Of a DNA stretch of 5,100 nt, positions 1-5,100 are shown piece after piece. The notes under the pieces are model-generated. The model was not told the origin of the DNA, did no database searches, and was given only the letters and a program-made list of their open reading frames with translations. A program made the position numbers and the translations under genes. Position 1 is the first letter of the stretch. Every line of letters starts with the position of its first letter. Origin of the DNA: Spirochaetaceae bacterium (GTDB lineage Bacteria > Spirochaetota > Spirochaetia > DSM-27196 > PXBQ01); contig PXBQ01000453.1 of the NCBI GenBank assembly GCA_003566875.1, positions 1 through 5,100 of the forward strand, written 5' to 3'.

Positions 1-665
1 CGTTTGATCAAACCCGCGATAACCGAGTCCTCGGGAATGAACGAGACAGCCGTGTCGAGAATCGTCTCGATATCGGACTCGATAAACGCGAGCGACTCGG
101 CAACCGCGATCACGATCGCCGCCCAGACCGCCTCGCCGTCGTGGCTTACGCGTGCAGCGCGCTCGGCGAACGACGCAGCACGCGCGGGTTCACCCGGGCA
201 GATCATCGCCCAGCCGTCGATGAAGATCTGCGCGCCGATCTGCTCGGACACCACCTTTCCGTTAATTTCCTCGGAGCCGCTTCGCGGCGCGTCGATTCCG
301 GAAGCGAGCCTCAAGTACGCGGTGTGTTCGGTCGATCGCGCGAGACCGCCCCACCACAACACGGTTCGATTCTCGATCAGGTAGTTGAGCCACGTTCGGC
401 CGATGTCGCGCGACGAGATATCTTCGGTGTACCCTGCGTCCTCGATCGCGCGCAGAAACGTAAACGTTCCGGAAATATCGTCGTCGGGAACGATCAGCGG
501 TTTGCCCAACCTCTCGTTTACATACGAAGTGATCGGACCGAGCTCCTCGAGGATTCGCGCGTGAGGCCACCCTTCGAACGGACGCCCGAGGTACACGCCG
601 ATCAGCTTACCGAGCACCCCGGCGTAGACACGATCTGCGTAATCCGACGGGAACGCCGCGCTCAT
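1..665 (-). CDS. ADP-ribosylglycohydrolase family protein, C-terminus beyond window
   Basis: The first 221 residues are visible and the reading frame is still open at the left edge, so the protein is 3'-partial. The family (ARH/DraG type, Pfam ADP_ribosyl_GH) hydrolyses N- or O-glycosidic bonds to ADP-ribose using paired Mg ions held by acidic residues. Visible hallmarks are an N-terminal helix RVYAGVLGKLIGVYLGRPFE (12-31), an acidic metal-site motif PDDDISGTF (60-68), a EQIGAQIFIDGWAM block (141-154) and SHDGEAVWAA (174-183). These resemble the large bacterial ADP-ribosylglycohydrolase proteins of unknown substrate more than classical DraG. The start at 665 is chosen because its ATG overlaps the TGA of the upstream synthase (ATGA) and homology begins at once; the Shine-Dalgarno is weak (GGGAT), which suggests dependence on translational coupling. 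It is the third gene of the leftward operon. Family membership is fairly certain. The substrate cannot be read from the sequence and could be a different glycoside or nucleoside. Confidence 0.82.
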   Translation of the reverse strand, partial: MSAAFPSDYADRVYAGVLGKLIGVYLGRPFEGWPHARILEELGPITSYVNERLGKPLIVPDDDISGTFTFLRAIEDAGYTEDISSRDIGRTWLNYLIENRTVLWWGGLARSTEHTAYLRLASGIDAPRSGSEEINGKVVSEQIGAQIFIDGWAMICPGEPARAASFAERAARVSHDGEAVWAAIVIAVAESLAFIESDIETILDTAVSFIPEDSVIAGLIK

Positions 666-1876
666 ATGATCCCAAGTCGCTTCGCTTCGCGTTCGGACAC
701 CTCGAGGATCTGGTCGAGCTCGTCGTCGGTATGGATCGCCATGAACGACGTGCGAATCAACGACCGGTTCGGCGGAACGGCGGGGCTGATAACCGGATTG
801 ACGTAGATTCCCGCCTCGAACAACGCACGCCAGAAAAGGAAAGTCTTGTCGTAGTCGCCGATGTGAAGCGGCACGATCGGCGTGACGGTGTGCCCGACAT
901 CGAACCCGATCGACGAAAACCCATCGATCATTTTTCGAGCGATCGCCTGGAGCCGATGAACGCGTTCGGGTTCGGTGCGGATAATCTCGAGCGCCGCGCG
1001 TGCGGCCGCCGTGTTCGGAGGTGACATGCTCGCGGAGAAGATCAATGGCCGCGCGAAATGGCGGATATAGTCTATGACGTCGGCCGCTCCGGCGACAAAA
1101 CCACCGATCGAGCCGAACGACTTCGAGAATGTGCACATTAACAAGTCGCATAAGTTTGCATCGCCGTAATGATCAAGCGTTCCACCGCCGTTCTCACCGA
1201 TCACACCCATCGAGTGCGCGTCGTCGATGTACACGCGCGCTCCGTACCGGTCGGCGATCTCCTTCATCTCGGGCAGTTTTACGATATCGCCTTCCATGCT
1301 GAACACACCGTCGGAGACGATGAGTTTGGGGCTCTCGGCGGGCGCTCTGCGCAGGACTCGTTCGAGATCCTCCATGTTGTTGTGCTTGTACCGGAGAATC
1401 GTCGCGGTTCTGTGAATCCCGCTTGCCATGAAGATCCCGTCCATGATCGACGCGTGGTTGTATTTGTCGGTAAAAAGGTGGTCCTTCGGGCCGAGCAAAG
1501 CGGAGATCGCGCCGAGGTTCGTTTGGTAGCCGGTCGTAAAACACAACGCCGCTTCCATCCCGACGAACTCCGCCAAACTACGTTCGAGCTCTTCGTGTTC
1601 GTCGAACGTTCCGTTCATGAAACGCGAGCCCGAACAGCTCGTGCCGTACTTCGCGATGGCCGCACGCGCCGCTTCCTTGACGCGGGCATCCATCGCAAGG
1701 CCGAGATAGTTGTTGGAACCCGCCATTATCATCTCGCGGCCGTCGATCACGACGCGCGATCCGCGGTTTTCCTGTATGGGCCTGAAATACGGGTACCATC
1801 CTTCCTCGCGCGCCTGATCGGCTTCGTGGAAGTCGTAGCATTTCTGGAAAATGTCCGCGTGTGTCTCTACTTTCAT
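662..1876 (-). CDS. spt: Serine palmitoyltransferase-like alpha-oxoamine synthase (PLP)
   Basis: This 404-residue cytosolic enzyme belongs to fold-type I PLP alpha-oxoamine synthases, which condense an amino acid with an acyl thioester and release CO2. Seen in sequence: an N-terminal extension ending YPYFRPI (28-34), GSNNYLGL (53-60), GSRFMNGTFDEHEELE (83-98), H141 in the NHAS motif (expected to stack on PLP), DGVFSMEGD (189-197), DDAHSMG (218-224, with D218 and H221 as cofactor ligands), catalytic lysine K252 in TFSKSFGSIGG, and R375 in LIRTSF at the carboxylate-binding position. The extension, the GSRFMNG block and the HTVTPIVPL/NPVISPAVPP region match bacterial serine palmitoyltransferases better than glycine C-acetyltransferase (Kbl) or BioF. 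A 3-ketosphinganine-reductase-like gene directly upstream supports that choice. The start ATG at 1876 has a strong Shine-Dalgarno AGAGGAG five bases upstream and overlaps the preceding stop (ATGA). The alternative is Kbl or another acyl-CoA:amino-acid synthase. Membership of the family is near certain; the exact substrate is inferred. Confidence 0.85.
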   Translation of the reverse strand: MKVETHADIFQKCYDFHEADQAREEGWYPYFRPIQENRGSRVVIDGREMIMAGSNNYLGLAMDARVKEAARAAIAKYGTSCSGSRFMNGTFDEHEELERSLAEFVGMEAALCFTTGYQTNLGAISALLGPKDHLFTDKYNHASIMDGIFMASGIHRTATILRYKHNNMEDLERVLRRAPAESPKLIVSDGVFSMEGDIVKLPEMKEIADRYGARVYIDDAHSMGVIGENGGGTLDHYGDANLCDLLMCTFSKSFGSIGGFVAGAADVIDYIRHFARPLIFSASMSPPNTAAARAALEIIRTEPERVHRLQAIARKMIDGFSSIGFDVGHTVTPIVPLHIGDYDKTFLFWRALFEAGIYVNPVISPAVPPNRSLIRTSFMAIHTDDELDQILEVSEREAKRLGII

Positions 1877-2694
1877 CGTGACTCCTCTTGTTGTACTGCC
1901 GTCACCTCGCGATCGCTCACGAAACGGACGACGGCGGGGAAAAACCGTTGCATCGCATGGACAAAACGAACCGAACGCCCCGGGAGAATCAGAAACCGGT
2001 TCCGCTTCATCCCGGCAATCGCCGCACGCGCGACGGCCTCGGGGGTCGCGATACGTGCATGCTTGGAGAGTGCCGCGGTCTCCTTCGGCTTCCTAAGCGT
2101 CTCCTGCGCGAGCTGCGGCGTATCGGTATCGGGAGGACACAAGACCGAGACCCGAATCCGGTACCTCTTCAGTTCCGCCCGCAGTGCCTCTGACATTCCG
2201 ATCACCGCAAACTTCGATGCGCTGTACGCGGTATATCCGAAAGGTCCGACAAAACCGGCTACCGACGACACGGTGAGGATATGCCCTCCGGCGGTCTTCA
2301 TGAACGGCACAACCGCCCGCACTGCGTTCCACGTTCCGACGACGTTTACGCGCCACGTCTCGTCGAACTCTTCGTCGGTGATCTCGTCGAAGTACCCGGG
2401 GTACGCGACGCCCGCGGACGTTACGACGTACCGGGCAACCCCGAGATCGGCGACGGCTTGCGCGAAAGCACTCCGCGTCTGATCGCGATCGGAAACGTCG
2501 AGCGCGTATGACCGGATGTTCGCTCCCGACCGAGCCGATGCCTTCAAGATCGCGACCGCTCGTTCGCGGGCATCGGCATTACGCGAGAAAATCGCTACGT
2601 GTGTCCCGTGGCGCGCGAACTCACGCGCGATCGCCAAACCGATTCCGCTCGATCCACCTGTGATAAAAGCCGTAACGGCGAGTTTGTCATCCAT
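1873..2694 (-). CDS. Short-chain dehydrogenase, probable 3-ketodihydrosphingosine reductase
   Basis: This 273-residue classical SDR has a Rossmann fold with nucleotide-binding TGGSSGIG (12-19), R38 after the second strand (favouring NADPH), DVSD (66-69), TSAG (92-95, in place of the usual NNAG), N117, and the catalytic set S144, Y157 and K161 (YSASK). After the active site come CPPDTDTP (186-193) and a lysine-rich KPKET segment. Eukaryotic KDSR/FVT1 proteins carry a very similar PPDTDTP block followed by a KP segment, from recollection of the family. This is the main reason for naming 3-ketosphinganine reductase rather than a generic fatty-acyl reductase. The C-terminus (about 242-260, FVHAMQRFFPAVVRFV) is hydrophobic/amphipathic and could touch the membrane, but there is no clear transmembrane helix. 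It is the first gene of the leftward operon. Its ATG at 2694 is preceded by GGTGAT, and its TGA overlaps the synthase ATG. The SDR call is firm; the substrate is inferred from motif plus neighbour. Confidence 0.8.
   Translation of the reverse strand: MDDKLAVTAFITGGSSGIGLAIAREFARHGTHVAIFSRNADARERAVAILKASARSGANIRSYALDVSDRDQTRSAFAQAVADLGVARYVVTSAGVAYPGYFDEITDEEFDETWRVNVVGTWNAVRAVVPFMKTAGGHILTVSSVAGFVGPFGYTAYSASKFAVIGMSEALRAELKRYRIRVSVLCPPDTDTPQLAQETLRKPKETAALSKHARIATPEAVARAAIAGMKRNRFLILPGRSVRFVHAMQRFFPAVVRFVSDREVTAVQQEESR
1882..1888 (-). promoter_or_regulatory. Ribosome binding site of the spt-like gene
   Basis: The minus strand reads AGAGGAG, a near-perfect Shine-Dalgarno, five bases before the ATG at 1876. 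It lies inside the last codons of the upstream reductase. This fixes the synthase start and provides re-initiation at the ATGA overlap. Confidence 0.75.
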
Positions 2695-2738
2695 AAATCA
2701 CCGTAAAAAAGGACGCCCCGAACTCAGGGTAACGGCTT

Positions 2739-2767
2739 AAGGTAAACTATCCGGATACGGTGGTCAA
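2739..2767 (-). promoter_or_regulatory. Predicted sigma70-type promoter of the sphingolipid-like operon
   Basis: On the minus strand TTGACC (2767-2762; five of six match the -35 consensus) is followed by a 17-bp spacer and TACCTT (2744-2739; three of six match the -10, including the first T, the A and the last T). Transcription would begin near 2732, giving a leader of roughly 38 bases before the reductase ATG at 2694. The -35 and spacing are good and the -10 is poor, so this may need an activator or could be fortuitous. A perfect palindrome TATCCGGATA lies in the spacer. Confidence 0.42.
2748..2757. promoter_or_regulatory. 10-bp perfect palindrome, possible operator
   Basis: TATCCGGATA is its own reverse complement and lies between the predicted -35 and -10 of the leftward operon, in the intergenic region shared with the rightward aminotransferase. 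A dimeric regulator bound here would affect the leftward promoter. The symmetry does not extend beyond ten bases, so a chance occurrence is quite possible. No regulator gene is in the window. Confidence 0.22.
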
Positions 2768-2830
2768 TCCGGGCATTGCGGCGCAGACGCGGGACTTGCA
2801 AAACCGCGCCGTTTGCTCCATCGTTTCGTC

Positions 2831-2835
2831 GGGAG
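2831..2835 (+). promoter_or_regulatory. Ribosome binding site of the aminotransferase
   Basis: GGGAG lies four bases before the ATG at 2840. It selects this start over an in-frame TTG at 2813, which has no purine-rich sequence upstream and would add nine residues (LHRFVGRA-type) without family similarity. Confidence 0.6.
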
Positions 2836-2839
2836 AGCA

Positions 2840-4012
2840 ATGACGTACCGAGTTCTACCGGACAGCATACCCTCGATCACCCCGTTGCACGAGCTTTACC
2901 GCGAGAAAATGGCTCGCGGAGCGCTGACCGATCTCATCGAGACGAATTTCCATCGTGCGGGGTTCCGATACCCAGCGGATACACTCATCGCGCACGCGAG
3001 CGAGTACTTCCGCCATCGCGAGTATCACCCCGAGGCGAAAGGCTCGCTCGACGCTCGGCATGCGATTTCCGCGCATTACGCCACGCACGGCCTTACTCCC
3101 GACCCAGAGTCGATCGTCATAACAGCCTCCACGTCCGAGAGTTACTCGATCATCTTCGCTGCGCTCTGCACCGCGGGTGATGAGATCCTGATTCCGACGC
3201 CCGGATATCCGCTGTTCGAGTACCTGATCGAGTACGCGGGCCTCTCGGCGACGAATTACCGGCTCAACGAGGCTGACGCGTGGCAGCCCGACCCCGACGA
3301 AATCGAGTCGCTTATTACCGCGGACACGCGACTACTAGTCTTGATCTCGCCGAACAACCCGACGGGGTCGATCGTCGATCAAAAGAGAATCGCGAGAATC
3401 GCTCGCGTCTGCGCGAGCCACGGAATCGCGGTCATCTGCGACGAGGTGTTCTCCGAGTTTGTGTACGACGGTTCGCTGCCGCGCCCGGCCGAACACCCCG
3501 ACCTGCTGTGTTTCACACTCAACGGAGCGTCCAAGATGTTTGCCTCACCGGATCTGAAAATCGCGTGGATCGCGGTCACGGGTCCAAAAGAGGCGGTCGA
3601 AAAGGCGGTCGACGCGATAGAAACCGTGAACGACGTCTTCCTGAACTGCGGCGCTTTTCCGCAATCGCTTCTCCCGGCTTTGTTCAGAGGCGCTCACCCG
3701 TTCATCGAGACAATGCGCGCCGAACTGCGCCGGAATCGGGACACCCTCGCCGAGTGGGCCGGCTCCGCCGACCGCGTCGAGTTGGTCACGCCACGTGGCG
3801 GCATCCACGCGATCCTGCGCGTCGACGATCGGCAGGCGCGTTCGGATGAAACCTGGACGTACGGGCTGCTCGACGCGACGGGAGTGCACGTACATCCGGG
3901 TTATCTCTACGGCATCGAAAGAGGGCTCACGTGTGTTGTAAGCTTCCTCGGGCCAAACGCCAGGTTAGCCGACGGACTCGGGCGGATCTCCGGATTTCTC
4001 GGTAACCGGTGA
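2840..4012 (+). CDS. PLP-dependent class I/II aminotransferase
   Basis: This 390-residue cytosolic enzyme is a fold-type I aminotransferase, the usual length for the family. Motifs in order: YHPEAKGSLDARHAISAHY (62-80), ASTSESY (96-102, PLP phosphate region), TPGYPLFE (120-127), SPNNPTG (170-176, with N173 contacting the cofactor), CDEVFSEFVYDG (200-211, with D201 pairing with the pyridine nitrogen), and catalytic lysine K232 in NGASKMF, followed by VHPGYLYG (351-358). Departures from the aspartate-aminotransferase pattern are F204 where Tyr is usual (three residues after D201), K240 where Arg usually follows the lysine by eight, and CVVSF (365-369) where an Arg normally binds the substrate carboxylate. 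These suggest a subgroup with its own substrate, not a dead enzyme, because all core cofactor residues are kept. It is transcribed away from the reductase operon, and its last 48 bases overlap the convergent chemoreceptor gene. Substrate unknown. Confidence 0.85.
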   Translation: MTYRVLPDSIPSITPLHELYREKMARGALTDLIETNFHRAGFRYPADTLIAHASEYFRHREYHPEAKGSLDARHAISAHYATHGLTPDPESIVITASTSESYSIIFAALCTAGDEILIPTPGYPLFEYLIEYAGLSATNYRLNEADAWQPDPDEIESLITADTRLLVLISPNNPTGSIVDQKRIARIARVCASHGIAVICDEVFSEFVYDGSLPRPAEHPDLLCFTLNGASKMFASPDLKIAWIAVTGPKEAVEKAVDAIETVNDVFLNCGAFPQSLLPALFRGAHPFIETMRAELRRNRDTLAEWAGSADRVELVTPRGGIHAILRVDDRQARSDETWTYGLLDATGVHVHPGYLYGIERGLTCVVSFLGPNARLADGLGRISGFLGNR

Positions 4013-5100
4013 GTCCGTTCCGTCAGGTGCACGCGTCGCGACGGCATCGGCAGAGAGTTTGAACGATCCGATGAGGCTGTTCAGAACGTCCATCCGCTCG
4101 CGGCTTTGGTTCGTCTTGTCGCTGATATCAACGACCGAGGCGAGAACCTCTTTCGCGCCTGTGTCGATCTCATCCATCCCGCCGACAACCTCGGCCGAGA
4201 TCTCACGCGCGCCGTTCATCGCGGCCATAATCGCCTGCGTCCGCTCGGTCATCTCGTTACCGGCGGTCCGGATATTCTCGGTGATCCGCGAAATTGAACC
4301 GGTCGCTTCGAGAATTTCCCCGCTACCACCCGAAAGCTCGTTCATGCTGTGAGAGATTTCGCTCATCGCGGATGCGAACTCGACCACCTCGGTGACGATA
4401 TTCTCAACCGCGCGGTAGCCGGCGTCGCTCGTCTCAAGCGCGGACCGCATCTTCTCCCCGATCGAACTCAGAGACCGTCCGATGTGGCCGGCGTTCTCGG
4501 ACGTAGACTCGGCGAGCTTTCGGATCTCCTCGGCGACGACTGCAAATCCTTTCCCGGCCTCGCCGGCGTGCGCGCTTTCGATCGCGGCGTTCATCGACAG
4601 CAGATTGGTCTGTTCGGATACCTCGTTGATGATCGCGGTAATCTCCTGGATGTCGCCGATCTCGCGCGAGATCGACTTGATCACGTCGTTCGTCGCTTCG
4701 ATTTTCTCACCGCCGTCGCGCACGATCTCCGCGAGTTGATCCGCGCGCCGCTTCCTCTCGCCCGAGAGCTCCGCGACACTGCGCACGGATGCGGTCATCT
4801 CTTCGATCGACGCCGATGACTCGGTGATCGCACCCGACTGTTCCTGGATGTCGGTGCTCAACCCTTCGACCTCGTGCGCGATCGCGGCGATCGCGGCGGT
4901 GGAGTTTTCGACGTGCGCGTCGAGTACGTGAAATCTGTGACGTAACGAGCTGATGTTGTTCGTGATCTGGTTCAACGCCGACGCGGACTCGGTCGACCCG
5001 GACGAAATGACGTCTTTGAGCTCATCGACGTCCTCGGTCGCCGAGCGAACCGCGAGGAGGAACTCCGAAAGCGAGTCGACGATCCCGTTGACGTGGCGGC
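3965..5100 (-). CDS. Methyl-accepting chemotaxis protein, N-terminus beyond window
   Basis: The frame is open to the right edge, so the gene is 5'-partial; 377 residues are visible and none of the sensor or membrane part is. The fragment is the cytoplasmic signalling domain, a long antiparallel coiled coil that binds CheA and CheW at its hairpin tip. The tip reads SEQTNLLSMN through GFAVVAEEIRKLAE, about residues 161-197 of the fragment (bases near 4508-4624). A methylation-site consensus fits SASIEEMTAS on the N-terminal helix, with the Glu pair near fragment residues 99-100. The C-terminal helix ends with LNSLIGSFKL, the usual family ending, followed by a hydrophilic 26-residue tail without a CheR-docking pentapeptide. 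LLSMNAAIE with AHAGEAGKGF is typical of spirochaete receptors. A TTG at 4975 is not a credible start because the coiled coil continues upstream of it. It converges on and overlaps the aminotransferase. Confidence 0.93.
   Translation of the reverse strand, partial: RHVNGIVDSLSEFLLAVRSATEDVDELKDVISSGSTESASALNQITNNISSLRHRFHVLDAHVENSTAAIAAIAHEVEGLSTDIQEQSGAITESSASIEEMTASVRSVAELSGERKRRADQLAEIVRDGGEKIEATNDVIKSISREIGDIQEITAIINEVSEQTNLLSMNAAIESAHAGEAGKGFAVVAEEIRKLAESTSENAGHIGRSLSSIGEKMRSALETSDAGYRAVENIVTEVVEFASAMSEISHSMNELSGGSGEILEATGSISRITENIRTAGNEMTERTQAIMAAMNGAREISAEVVGGMDEIDTGAKEVLASVVDISDKTNQSRERMDVLNSLIGSFKLSADAVATRAPDGTDSPVTEKSGDPPESVG

Larger units (their letters stand above)
2695..2839. other. 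Divergent intergenic region
   Basis: These 145 bases separate the leftward reductase operon from the rightward aminotransferase. They hold the predicted leftward promoter, the TATCCGGATA palindrome, an imperfect inverted repeat (GCAAA 2798-2802 with TTTGC 2812-2816) just before the aminotransferase ribosome binding site, and no reading frame worth calling. No convincing rightward -35/-10 pair was found; TTGCGG at 2776 with CAAAAC 17 bases later is too weak to annotate. Confidence 0.6.

Noticed and set aside
4..806. Plus-strand open frames over the left edge (4-384 and 141-806)
   Set aside because: They lie opposite the ADP-ribosylglycohydrolase frame, which has clear family motifs. Their translations show no recognisable domain.
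1169..2482. Long plus-strand open frame (437 codons) spanning the synthase and reductase genes in antisense
   Set aside because: It crosses two well-supported genes and their junction, has no family motifs, is rich in Arg and His as expected from antisense of GC-rich codons, and has no ribosome binding site. It is a shadow frame.
2703..2732. Possible terminator or attenuator in the operon leader: CCC-loop-GGG followed by a T-run on the minus strand
   Set aside because: The stem is only three base pairs and is separated from the T-run by GCGTCC, so it would not make an intrinsic terminator.
2779..2811. CGGCGC and GCGCCG inverted repeat upstream of the aminotransferase
   Set aside because: It is a six-base GC-only stem with a 21-base loop in GC-rich DNA, which is easily expected by chance.
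2813..2839. Upstream TTG start for the aminotransferase adding nine residues
   Set aside because: It has no Shine-Dalgarno, whereas the ATG at 2840 has GGGAG at good spacing and the family similarity fits that start.
4059..4819. Plus-strand open frames antisense to the chemoreceptor
   Set aside because: The minus-strand frame encodes an unmistakable chemoreceptor signalling domain. The opposite frames have no motif support.
4860..4905. Apparent tandem GCGATCGCG repeats
   Set aside because: They encode an Ala-Ile-Ala-Ala-Ile-Ala run in the chemoreceptor coiled coil and reflect codon choice (GCG, ATC), not a DNA repeat. Similar CGATCG words occur throughout the window.

Overview
The window is a densely coding, GC-rich bacterial segment with five protein genes, two of them cut by the window edges. 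No RNA gene, mobile element, CRISPR array or large repeat was seen. The chemoreceptor at the right edge has a signalling tip (NLLSMNAAIESAHAGEAGKGF) of the kind common in Spirochaetota. The serine-palmitoyltransferase-like protein also begins with an extension ending YPYFRPI, seen in many spirochaete and Bacteroidota homologues. A high-GC spirochaete is therefore the best guess, but this is an inference from protein style, not a proven assignment.

Left block (1-2694, minus strand): three genes read leftward as one transcription unit. The order of translation is a short-chain dehydrogenase resembling 3-ketodihydrosphingosine reductase (1873-2694), a PLP-dependent alpha-oxoamine synthase resembling serine palmitoyltransferase (662-1876), and an ADP-ribosylglycohydrolase-family protein that runs off the left edge (1-665). 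Both junctions are ATGA overlaps, so translation is probably coupled. The first two genes make up the first two committed steps of sphingoid-base synthesis: L-serine + acyl thioester to a 3-ketosphinganine-type product, then NAD(P)H-dependent reduction to dihydrosphingosine. An ADP-ribosylglycohydrolase-like protein as the third member is unexpected and is the most interesting feature of the window.

Centre (2695-2839): a 145-bp divergent intergenic region. It holds a plausible sigma70-type promoter for the leftward operon (TTGACC, 17 bp, TACCTT), with a perfect 10-bp palindrome TATCCGGATA inside the spacer, and the ribosome binding site of the rightward gene.

Right block: a rightward class I/II PLP aminotransferase (2840-4012) with unusual residues at the positions that normally hold the substrate carboxylate. 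It converges with a leftward methyl-accepting chemotaxis protein (3965-5100, N-terminus outside the window). The two genes overlap tail to tail by 48 bp, leaving no intergenic terminator. The aminotransferase and chemoreceptor have no evident functional link to the sphingolipid-like operon.
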